Shown here one piece after another: positions 1 through 5,456 of a stretch of DNA of 22,850 nt (its first letter is position 1; the number at the start of each line of letters is the position of its first letter). The notes below the pieces were generated by a model. The model was not told the origin of the DNA. It saw only the letters and a program-made list of their open reading frames with translations, and did no database searches. Position numbers and translations under genes: made by a program. This DNA comes from Candidatus Pacearchaeota archaeon (GTDB lineage Archaea > Nanoarchaeota > Nanoarchaeia > Pacearchaeales > GW2011-AR1): assembly GCA_002690445.1 (NCBI GenBank), contig NZER01000098.1, forward strand, positions 1 through 22,850, given 5' to 3'.

Positions 1-836
1 GCCCCCGCCACCCCCGCCACCCCATCCAAAATCCGGTCCCGTATCCTCTCAATTTTTTTCTTGTCTTTTTTCACATCAATAGCAGCAGCAAGCCCAGCCG
101 CCCCTGCAACATTTTCAGTTCCTGCCCGCAAATTATTTTCATGCGCACCTCCATCTATAATCGGAGAAATCTTCACATCCTCCTGTACATACAAAAAACC
201 GATCCCCTTAGGTGCAAACACCTTATGCCCGGACACAGAAATCATATCAATATTCATCTTCTCCACATCAATATCCAGTTTAATAAATGACTGAACACAG
301 TCCGAATGAAAATAAACCCCCCGCCCCCTGCAAAGCTTCCCAATTTCCTCAATCGGCTGAATAGTTCCAATCTCATTATTAACATGCATCACAGAAACTA
401 ACAAAGTATCCTTCCTAATTTTTTTCCTTATCTCACCAACATCAACAATCCCATCTTTATCAACCGGAACATAATCCACCTCATACCCATTTTTTTCCAA
501 AGTTTTACAGCTTTCAAGAATAGAAGAATGCTCAATCTGAGAAACTATAATATGCTTCTTATTTTTATTATCAGGATGAAAAGCAACCCCTTTCAAAGCA
601 AGATTATTTCCCTCACTTCCGCCAGATGTAAAAATAATCTCACTCGGTTTCGCATTAATAAACCGCGCTATTTTTTCACGAGCATCTTCCAAAATTTTTT
701 TCGCATTCCGCCCGCACTGATGCTGCGAAGAAGCATTCCCGTAACCCTCCAAAAAAACCTTCTCAACTTCCTCAGCAACTTTCCCATCTACCTTAGTCGT
801 CGCTGCATTATCTAAATAAATTATTTTTTTTGCCAT
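1..836 (-). CDS. nifS: Cysteine desulfurase (NifS/IscS family), C-terminus cut by window edge
   Basis: PLP-dependent enzyme that takes sulfur from cysteine for Fe-S cluster or thionucleoside synthesis. The protein starts MAKKIIYLDNAATTKVDG, the classic class V aminotransferase N-terminus. It continues with GNASSQHQCGRNAK, FTSGGSEGNNLA, QIEHSSIL, VSVMHVNNEIGTIQPI and the PLP-lysine motif SGHK with K205 (K206 in E. coli IscS). About 278 of the usual ~390 residues are present; the loop with the active-site cysteine lies beyond base 1. The start ATG (834-836) overlaps the TAA stop of the upstream regulator as TAATG, so translation is coupled and the two genes form an operon. The family is certain. 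Whether it serves SUF-type cluster assembly or tRNA thiolation cannot be seen here. Confidence 0.93.
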   Translation of the reverse strand, partial: MAKKIIYLDNAATTKVDGKVAEEVEKVFLEGYGNASSQHQCGRNAKKILEDAREKIARFINAKPSEIIFTSGGSEGNNLALKGVAFHPDNKNKKHIIVSQIEHSSILESCKTLEKNGYEVDYVPVDKDGIVDVGEIRKKIRKDTLLVSVMHVNNEIGTIQPIEEIGKLCRGRGVYFHSDCVQSFIKLDIDVEKMNIDMISVSGHKVFAPKGIGFLYVQEDVKISPIIDGGAHENNLRAGTENVAGAAGLAAAIDVKKDKKKIERIRDRILDGVAGVAG

Positions 837-1201
837 TAGTACGAAGGTCGCGAGTTGCAATACGCAAGAATATCCTTATTATATTTCTTGCAAACATCGC
901 ACGAACATTTTTTCACTTTCATTATTCTTAATATTTTCTGAATCTCGTGAAGCGCCACCTTATTGTCTTCAACTAAAATTCCTGCAGACTTGCTAATCTC
1001 TTTTTTAATCTCCGGACTCAACTTAATTTTATTAGCCCGTTTATTAGAAAGATACTGAGAAACCGCAGCCTTGCTAACCCCGAGAATATTCCCAGCTTTT
1101 TCATAGCTCAATTTATGCTTTTCAACTAAAAGCTTAGCAAACTCTTTCCGAACAGTCGGAATTATATACCAAACTTCAATCTCTTGCGGTAATAAATACA
1201 T
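836..1201 (-). CDS. HTH transcriptional regulator with C-terminal four-cysteine cluster
   Basis: A 121-aa DNA-binding protein. Residues ~31-54 form an XRE-like helix-turn-helix (LSYEKAGNILGVSKAAVSQY). A linker helix follows, then a cysteine-rich tail with C99, C101, C104 and C115, enough to hold an Fe-S cluster or a metal. Archaeal regulators of this build (COG2522-like, predicted Fe-S regulators) are known as a family. The role here is inferred from position: the gene is first in an operon with cysteine desulfurase (TAATG overlap), and a palindrome lies at its own promoter. An Fe-S-sensing autorepressor is the simplest reading. The start is fixed by GGAGG at 1206-1210, 4 nt before ATG, and by a TATA box 34.5 nt upstream. 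Confidence 0.85.
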   Translation of the reverse strand: MYLLPQEIEVWYIIPTVRKEFAKLLVEKHKLSYEKAGNILGVSKAAVSQYLSNKRANKIKLSPEIKKEISKSAGILVEDNKVALHEIQKILRIMKVKKCSCDVCKKYNKDILAYCNSRPSY

Positions 1202-1211
1202 TTTTCCTCCG

Positions 1212-1227
1212 GTTAACTATAGTAAAC
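1212..1227 (-). promoter_or_regulatory. Palindromic candidate operator at the regulator-nifS promoter
   Basis: The minus strand reads GTTTACTATAGTTAAC, a 16-bp palindrome with one mismatched pair (positions 4 and 13). It sits just downstream of the TATA box and ends at the predicted transcription start. A dimeric HTH protein bound here would block RNA polymerase. Binding by the adjacent regulator is inference. Confidence 0.5.
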
Positions 1228-1230
1228 ATT

Positions 1231-1240
1231 ATTTATAAAC
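1231..1240 (-). promoter_or_regulatory. TATA box of the regulator-nifS operon
   Basis: The minus strand reads GTTTATAAAT; the TTTATAAA core at 1232-1239 is centred 34.5 nt upstream of the ATG at 1201. Transcription should start near 1210, leaving a leader of about 9 nt that is essentially the SD sequence GGAGG. Confidence 0.7.
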
Positions 1241-1265
1241 TTTGCGTGAACACTGCTGACAAAAA

Positions 1266-1451
1266 TCAAGAAACAGAAATAGCCTGAACAGGACAACCCG
1301 CCTCTGCCTCTTTCTCGCATGTAAGCTTCTCAACCACAGGTTTTTTCGCAACTGCCTTGTTGCCCTTCAGCTCAAAACTCCCCGGACAAACTGCAGAACA
1401 ATTACCGCACCCAATGCACTTTTTCTTATCAACACTTATCTTATGCCCCAT
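1266..1451 (-). CDS. [4Fe-4S] ferredoxin, 61 aa
   Basis: A small cytoplasmic electron carrier. Cysteines C12, C15, C18 (CIGCGNC) and C53 (GCPVQAI) would bind one [4Fe-4S] cluster. C22 and C45 sit where the Pyrococcus-type single-cluster ferredoxin has a disulfide; the second position of the cluster motif is Cys, where P. furiosus has Asp. Length and fold pattern match that family (D8, the hydrophobic core and the C-terminal QAISVS strand). The start ATG has no SD site, but a TATA box is centred 24.5 nt upstream, so the mRNA is probably leaderless. It is divergent from lemA and shares that gene's TATA box. The redox partner is unknown; thioredoxin reductase lies 13 kb away. Confidence 0.93.
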   Translation of the reverse strand: MGHKISVDKKKCIGCGNCSAVCPGSFELKGNKAVAKKPVVEKLTCEKEAEAGCPVQAISVS

Positions 1452-1471
1452 AAAATTAAATAGAAGTAAGA

Positions 1472-1479
1472 TTTATAAA
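1472..1479. promoter_or_regulatory. Single symmetric TATA box for ferredoxin (minus) and lemA (plus)
   Basis: TTTATAAA is its own reverse complement and its centre (1475.5) is almost exactly midway between the two start codons (1451 and 1501): 24.5 nt from one and 25.5 nt from the other. No other TATA-like element lies between the genes. Both transcripts would be leaderless. Confidence 0.7.
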
Positions 1480-1500
1480 CTTAATGCAGCTATTTACCCC

Positions 1501-2058
1501 ATGGTACTCACCTGGATAATCATCGGAGCTGCTGTCTTGATAGCACTGCTTTTCTTTGTATATTACAACAAATTCATCCGACTATCTCACCAAATAGACA
1601 ACTCCCTAGCACAAATCGACGTCCAGCTAAAAAAGCGGGCAGAACTTGTCCCGAATTTATTAGCAAGTGTAAAGGGCTACATGAAGCACGAAAAGAAAAT
1701 TATTACTGAAGTAACAAACGCAAGAAAAGCATTAGTAGGCGCCGGAGATGACATGGGCAAAAAATTAGAAGCAGGAAGAAAACTCCAGTCCGCTCTAAAA
1801 TCAATTTTCGCAATTGCAGAGGGCTACCCAAGTCTAAAAGCAAATGAAAATTTCCTCCACCTTCAGCAGGAACTTTCAGCAATAGAAGACAAAATCGCAT
1901 ATTCAAGGCAGTACTACAACGACGGCATAATGTCCTACAATGTTTCAACAACAACAGTCCCCGGAAAATGGTTCGCAGGACTTTACGGGTTCAAAAAAAG
2001 AGAATATCTAAAAATCCCCGCAGAACAAAAAGTCGTTCCAAAGGTCAGCTTTGATTAA
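1501..2058 (+). CDS. lemA: LemA family membrane protein
   Basis: A 185-aa protein with an N-terminal membrane helix (about residues 4-24) and a long four-helix cytoplasmic or extracytoplasmic body. Family hallmarks are visible: YYNKFIRLSHQIDNSLAQID, KKRAELVPNLL, AIAEGYPSLKANENFLHLQ and IAYSRQYYNDGIMSYN. The function of LemA is not settled; it is regularly found next to the HtpX protease, as here. The open frame extends upstream, but the ATG at 1501 is chosen because it begins just before the membrane helix and sits 25.5 nt from the TATA box, giving a leaderless mRNA. The next gene, htpX, begins 68 bp downstream. Confidence 0.93.
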   Translation: MVLTWIIIGAAVLIALLFFVYYNKFIRLSHQIDNSLAQIDVQLKKRAELVPNLLASVKGYMKHEKKIITEVTNARKALVGAGDDMGKKLEAGRKLQSALKSIFAIAEGYPSLKANENFLHLQQELSAIEDKIAYSRQYYNDGIMSYNVSTTTVPGKWFAGLYGFKKREYLKIPAEQKVVPKVSFD

Positions 2059-2126
2059 CTATATACTCTAATATATATTATGAAAGATATATAATGGAAC
2101 ATATATATTAAAATATATATAATAAG
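2059..2126 (+). promoter_or_regulatory. Very AT-rich lemA-htpX spacer with repeated ATATATA tracts
   Basis: The 68-bp spacer holds at least four runs of alternating A and T. The one at 2101-2108 is centred about 22.5 nt upstream of the htpX ATG and could act as a separate TATA box. No SD site precedes htpX, so a leaderless htpX transcript from here is plausible but not proven. Confidence 0.35.
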
Positions 2127-3023
2127 ATGCAACAATCAAGATTAGTTTTCCACGAAGAAATCAGAAAGAACAAGTTTTACTCAATATTAATGATAAGCAT
2201 CGTGTTCATAGTTCTTATCGCACTGGGTTATGTAATTGCCCTAGCTATCGGAGGCGATTACTTTTTTTTCATTCTAATCCTCGCAATAATAATTTCAATT
2301 TCCTACATCGTAGTTAGTTATTACAAGTCAGACAAAATTGCCGTTGCTTCTGTCAATGCAAAAAGAGTTCATGCTGACAATCCAGATTACAGGCAGTACC
2401 ACCACTTAGTTGAAGGCATTGCCCTTGCAAGCGGACTGCCAAAACCAAAACTTTACATCATGGAAAGCCCGCAAATAAATGCATTTGCTTCTGGACGCGA
2501 CCCAGACCACGCTGTAATCTGCTTCACAACAGGCGCCTTAGAAAAATTAGACAAAACAGAGCTCGAAGGAGTAATTGCTCACGAATTGTCCCATGTCGCC
2601 AACTACGACATCAGATTTATGACACTAACCGCAGTTCTCGTCGGTATGATTGCAATTATCTCACAAATTTTCCTAAGAAGTTTATTCTTCCGTTCTATCG
2701 GAGGAGGAAACAGAAAAGACAACAGCAACGCTGTTTTCATGGTAATTGGAATTGCTCTAGCCATTCTAGCCCCAATAATAGTAGCTCTAGTCCAGTTGGC
2801 AATCTCAAGAAAAAGAGAATACAATGCAGACGCAAGCGCAGTTAAATTCATGCGAACCCCCACCGGCTTAATCCACGCCCTGCAAAAAATAAAAAACAAT
2901 CAAGAAATGAAAGTTGCAGGAGCTGTCGCTCCTTTATTCATCGCACAACCAACAAAACAAAAAGAAATCTTCATGACCCACCCCCCACTTGACAAACGAA
3001 TTGACAGGTTAAGGAGAATGTGA
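2127..3023 (+). CDS. htpX: HtpX-type membrane zinc metalloprotease (M48)
   Basis: A 298-aa membrane protease that degrades damaged or misfolded membrane proteins. Two N-terminal membrane helices (about 19-40 and 44-66) precede the catalytic domain. The zinc site is clear: H152-E153-L-S-H156 (HEXXH) and the third ligand E231 in REYNADASAV. Further family marks are INAFASGRDP, FTTGALEKL and the C-terminal THPPLDKRIDRLR. Two more hydrophobic stretches lie between the HEXXH motif and E231. Length and order are those of complete archaeal HtpX proteins. It follows lemA in the same direction, the usual pairing. Confidence 0.95.
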   Translation: MQQSRLVFHEEIRKNKFYSILMISIVFIVLIALGYVIALAIGGDYFFFILILAIIISISYIVVSYYKSDKIAVASVNAKRVHADNPDYRQYHHLVEGIALASGLPKPKLYIMESPQINAFASGRDPDHAVICFTTGALEKLDKTELEGVIAHELSHVANYDIRFMTLTAVLVGMIAIISQIFLRSLFFRSIGGGNRKDNSNAVFMVIGIALAILAPIIVALVQLAISRKREYNADASAVKFMRTPTGLIHALQKIKNNQEMKVAGAVAPLFIAQPTKQKEIFMTHPPLDKRIDRLRRM

Positions 3024-3164
3024 TTTAATCTCCACTACATTCCCCGCATTCAGATTGTTCAGAAAATTATGTTAGACACTTACGAATTTATTTAATTAAA
3101 TTAAAACATTTTTCGATGAGGATTTTGACCATTACTGCTCTCTCAGAATTTATAATCAATTTCA
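3024..3164. other. Intergenic stretch after htpX with no gene
   Basis: Between htpX and the dispersed repeat. I see no open frame with a start signal, no tRNA and no strong hairpin; only a short AT-rich run near 3090-3110. Confidence 0.5.
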
Positions 3165-3282
3165 ATTCCAAATGTTCTATTCAGCATTTTACTTATTACA
3201 AATTGGCATTCTACGATGTGGAAGAGATGTTTGGGGTTAATAGAATTTTCAAAAACGACAAGACGCTTGCGTCTTGGAGTTA
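3165..3282. repeat. Dispersed repeat, copy A, ending in a perfect hairpin
   Basis: About 118 bp recurs at 18473-18589 in the same orientation. The last 28 bp (3255-3282) are identical in both copies. They contain an 8-bp perfect inverted repeat, CAAGACGC-TT-GCGTCTTG (3259-3276), which as RNA could also fold as a 7-bp stem with a CUUG loop. The rest is diverged but clearly alignable, with shared blocks such as CAGCATTTTACTTA and GCATTCTACGAT. No transposase is attached, so it may be a non-autonomous element or a small structured RNA. Confidence 0.7.
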
Positions 3283-3391
3283 AGGCAGGAAGCGCGAACA
3301 GTTTAGTCTTAACAAAATTTATAGAATAATAAGAGCTTGAAAAACATAAAGTTTAAATAGAATGTATCAATTATACAAATACAATCCGAGT

Positions 3392-3415
3392 CCCATGAGT
3401 TTTCGGGCTCATGGG
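3392..3415 (+). repeat. Hairpin upstream of the NYN gene
   Basis: Arms CCCATGAG (3392-3399) and CTCATGGG (3408-3415) pair perfectly over 8 bp, with an 8-nt loop. If transcription starts about 25 nt after the TATA-like GTTTAAAT at 3351-3358, the hairpin lies in the mRNA leader, 15 nt before the ATG at 3431. Confidence 0.5.
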
Positions 3416-3430
3416 CATTTTACATTTAAG

Positions 3431-3976
3431 ATGGGAAAGATTTGTGCAATTTTTATTGACGGAGGTTATTTAAGAGCATTATTAAAAAGATATAATAATT
3501 TTCCATTAGATTATTTAAAATTCTCAGATAAAATCTCAAAAGTAATAAATGCAGAAAGACTAAGAACTTATTATTATGATTGCTTGCCTATATTAAAAAA
3601 AGATAACGAGAAGAGCAAAATAGATTATGATAACAAAAAGAATTTCATAAACAAATTAATGCAACTCTCAAGATTTGATGTAAAGCTGGGAGAACTGCAA
3701 TTAATTAAAGACACATATAAGCAAAAGAAGATTGATGTTATAATGTCATTAGATATCGCTAAGAAGTGCTTTGAAAAGCAAATACATTATGCTGTCCTAA
3801 TCGCAGGAGATTCTGATTTTGTTCCTTCTGTTGAAGAAGCAAAAAATTATGGAGCTATTGTTTATTTGTTTGCAGATAAAGACTCGCTAAACAAAGAATT
3901 ATTTAATAAAGCAGATGAATTCTTCCCTTTAAATAAAGAATTTTTTGAAGATTGTAAATTAGTGAAACACATTTAA
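3431..3976 (+). CDS. NYN-domain (PIN-like, LabA/DUF88-type) putative ribonuclease
   Basis: A 181-aa protein with the NYN fold, a metal-dependent nuclease domain thought to act on RNA. Visible acidic positions are D10 in AIFIDGGYL, D102/D108 in KIDVIMSLDIA and D127/D129 in LIAGDSDFVP, followed by the strand GAIVYLF. Together these are the expected catalytic cluster. The ATG at 3431 is chosen because it starts just before the first strand. In-frame ATGs at 3362 and 3395 would add 23 or 12 residues without homology. There is no SD site. Codon choice is unlike its plus-strand neighbours: G exceeds C here (10 G and 6 C in 3841-3900). This and the adjacent repeat and toxin-antitoxin pair suggest an acquired patch. 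The target is unknown; defence or RNA decay are both possible. Confidence 0.85.
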   Translation: MGKICAIFIDGGYLRALLKRYNNFPLDYLKFSDKISKVINAERLRTYYYDCLPILKKDNEKSKIDYDNKKNFINKLMQLSRFDVKLGELQLIKDTYKQKKIDVIMSLDIAKKCFEKQIHYAVLIAGDSDFVPSVEEAKNYGAIVYLFADKDSLNKELFNKADEFFPLNKEFFEDCKLVKHI

Positions 3977-4004
3977 AACTTAAGGTAAGAAATATATCCT
4001 GAAT

Positions 4005-4292
4005 CTATACACTTTTAGACTTGCTCCCCTGCCTCTTTAAGATATCATAAAGCGTAGCAACACCTGCCAAATACCCTGCCTTCCATTCTTCAGATTTATC
4101 TGATTCTAAAGACACTGAAATAATTTTTCTAACCAGCTCAGGATTTTCTTTTAAAATAATCTCTAAGAGCTTATTGCTATTTAATTTAAAAGTCCCATCT
4201 TCTATTGACTTTTCAATATTTTCTATATGTTCCTTAACTGTATCTTCCGTTATCACAGGTATCCCTTCTTGTGTTGATTTATTTTCTCCCAT
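4005..4292 (-). CDS. Hypothetical protein, 95 aa
   Basis: I do not recognise this protein. It is charged and soluble, with no signal peptide or membrane helix, and is probably helical (for example SNKLLEIILKENPELVRKIISVSLE). A more hydrophobic stretch, WKAGYLAGVATLYDILKRQG, lies near the C-terminus. A TATA-like element TTTAAAAA (plus-strand 4315-4322) is centred 26.5 nt upstream of the ATG, so it is probably a leaderless single-gene transcript. It converges with the NYN gene (28 bp between the stops). Confidence 0.6.
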   Translation of the reverse strand: MGENKSTQEGIPVITEDTVKEHIENIEKSIEDGTFKLNSNKLLEIILKENPELVRKIISVSLESDKSEEWKAGYLAGVATLYDILKRQGSKSKSV

Positions 4293-4359
4293 TTAATCTT
4301 TCACTCTTGCCCTGTTTTTAAAGTTTTTCAAAGATTCTTCTGATTTTTAGCATTTAGAT

Positions 4360-4737
4360 CTACATCACATTAAGAAAATCAGTATCTTTATTTCGATCTA
4401 TCAACTCATGAACACATTTCATTTCTTCAGGAGTATAAACATAAGTTATCTTAAACTTTCCAGAAGTTGTTTGTTTAATATTGTCATGAACAACTTCAAT
4501 AACATGGATAAGCCCCCAGTAAAGCCATTTACCATTAATATTTTGAACCAGAAAATTACGAACAGGTGGTAATTGATAGATTCTGACTTTTGGCTTATCC
4601 TTGAACTCAAAAATTTTGCCCTCAAAATCATCAGCTGTGAATGGTTTTATTTTATGTTGTTCATAATCTAATTCCTTAGGAAAGCCCTGCTCACTAGATA
4701 TTTGTAACGTGTCATTCATTTCAATCAAGCTGCCCAT
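4360..4737 (-). CDS. Conserved small protein of unknown function, 125 aa
   Basis: A soluble protein with no signal peptide. It has an N-terminal MNDTLQISSEQGFP segment, then a beta-rich body with KWLYWGLIHVIEVVHD, TTSGKFKITYVYTPEEM and a final ELIDRN helix. I recall similar short proteins in other DPANN genomes, without an assigned function; this is memory, not a search. The ATG at 4737 is 26.5 nt from a TATA-like element (4760-4767), giving a leaderless mRNA. An internal Met at residue 7 (4719) is an alternative start. The promoter is embedded in a perfect inverted repeat, which suggests control by a DNA-binding protein. Confidence 0.7.
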   Translation of the reverse strand: MGSLIEMNDTLQISSEQGFPKELDYEQHKIKPFTADDFEGKIFEFKDKPKVRIYQLPPVRNFLVQNINGKWLYWGLIHVIEVVHDNIKQTTSGKFKITYVYTPEEMKCVHELIDRNKDTDFLNVM

Positions 4738-4742
4738 AATTT

Positions 4743-4770
4743 AAGTTTAAATCGCGAATTATTTAAACTT
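4743..4770. promoter_or_regulatory. Perfect 10-bp inverted repeat around the 4737 promoter
   Basis: AAGTTTAAAT (4743-4752) and ATTTAAACTT (4761-4770) are exact reverse complements separated by 8 bp (CGCGAATT). The distal arm contains the TATA box of the minus-strand gene and the proximal arm covers its start-site region. This is the layout expected of an operator, although both arms are also TATA-like. Confidence 0.55.
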
Positions 4771-4841
4771 ATCTCACTCACGTGCAGTGATGAAAATCAA
4801 AAGACATTAACTATCGTTAGTGTAGTATTGGCAGCGAATTC

Positions 4842-5093
4842 TCATTTATAGATTCTTCCTCGCTTATCAAAAACTTCAATTATAAGGGTTTGAGTTTCAA
4901 AATTAACATCAACTAATAATCTAAAATTCCCAATTCTAAGTTTATATACATCTGCTCCCCTATAATATTCAAGATACCTAAATGGTTCTTCTTTTAATTT
5001 ATCTATTTTTTCTAAAATCCTTAAAGCAACATTTTTTTGTAATTTATTCAGAAATTTAAGAGGTTTAGGTTTCCAGATAACCTTATAATTCAT
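4842..5093 (-). CDS. RelE/ParE-family toxin
   Basis: An 83-aa protein of the RelE/ParE/YafQ fold. It begins MNYKVIWKPKPLKFLNKLQ, continues with a helix pair (ALRILEKIDKLKEEPF) and has the typical YRGADVYKLRIGNFRLLVDV strand region, ending in EVFDKRGRIYK. RelE members cut ribosome-bound mRNA and ParE members act on gyrase; which applies cannot be decided by eye. The start at 5093 is chosen because its ATG overlaps the TGA of the upstream small gene (ATGA) and the domain begins there. A longer frame from 5135 adds 14 residues inside the antitoxin gene. Confidence 0.85.
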   Translation of the reverse strand: MNYKVIWKPKPLKFLNKLQKNVALRILEKIDKLKEEPFRYLEYYRGADVYKLRIGNFRLLVDVNFETQTLIIEVFDKRGRIYK

Positions 5094-5284
5094 TTTTGAA
5101 GAATCAGTTCTTTTACCTCTTCTTGAGGAACACATTCTGCTTCAGGTGTTTTTCTAGCTTCTCCTAATTCCTGTTTAGCCCAATCACTTAATTCTTCCTT
5201 TTCAAGCAATGTTTTCTTAATTAAAGCTATATCTATCATTAATTTTTTCAGATCTCTCCTCATATCTCTTATTTCAGTTTCCAT
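5090..5284 (-). CDS. Putative antitoxin partner of the RelE-like toxin
   Basis: A 64-aa charged, helical protein (METEIRDMRRDLKKLMIDIALIKKTLLEKEEL) with an acidic C-terminal part. It has no recognisable DNA-binding motif. It is called an antitoxin because it directly precedes the toxin with a 4-bp ATGA overlap, the usual arrangement, and because its size and charge fit. TTAAATAA at 5307-5314 is centred 26.5 nt upstream of its ATG, indicating a leaderless bicistronic mRNA. Confidence 0.7.
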   Translation of the reverse strand: METEIRDMRRDLKKLMIDIALIKKTLLEKEELSDWAKQELGEARKTPEAECVPQEEVKELILQK

Positions 5285-5306
5285 AATTGTTTGGGTAATT
5301 CTACAC

Positions 5307-5314
5307 TTAAATAA
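5307..5314 (-). promoter_or_regulatory. TATA box of the toxin-antitoxin pair
   Basis: The minus strand reads TTATTTAA, centred 26.5 nt upstream of the ATG at 5284. That is the same spacing as at the other leaderless genes of the window. Confidence 0.5.
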
Positions 5315-5366
5315 TTTTCTATAATCTGCTATAAGTTACTTTTGAGAATTTAAAGTCTTGTATCTC

Positions 5367-5456
5367 TCACAAAACCTCAAACACACCCCTCTCAGAAATC
5401 GCATTACCTACCTCATCAAAAACCTTTATTGTCAAATATATCTCTGCAATATCACC
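5367..5456 (-). pseudogene. In-frame 29-codon remnant after the TAG stop of the giant surface gene
   Basis: Directly after the TAG (5457-5459) the same frame stays open for 29 codons to a TGA at 5367-5369. It reads GDIAEIYLTIKVFDEVGNA followed by ISERGVFEVL. This has the look of Ig-like beta strands, not of random AT-rich DNA. It could be the relic of a second surface-protein gene or domain lost by recombination. TAG readthrough is a less likely alternative, since the stop follows the terminal membrane helix. Confidence 0.4.

Noticed and set aside
1357..1500. Longer lemA frame starting at 1357
   Set aside because: It overlaps the ferredoxin gene and the shared TATA box; ATG 1501 fits the membrane helix and the leaderless spacing.
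3170..3225. A short reverse-strand frame (VEC...SKML.RT.G) shared by the two repeat copies, suggesting a decayed coding gene
   Set aside because: The copies differ in length just upstream so the frame is not kept, and the stretch is too short; DNA-level homology explains the similarity.
4770..4830. Partial palindromes near 4776-4792 and 4807-4822 as operators or terminators
   Set aside because: Arms of only about 5 bp or imperfect; expected by chance in AT-rich DNA.
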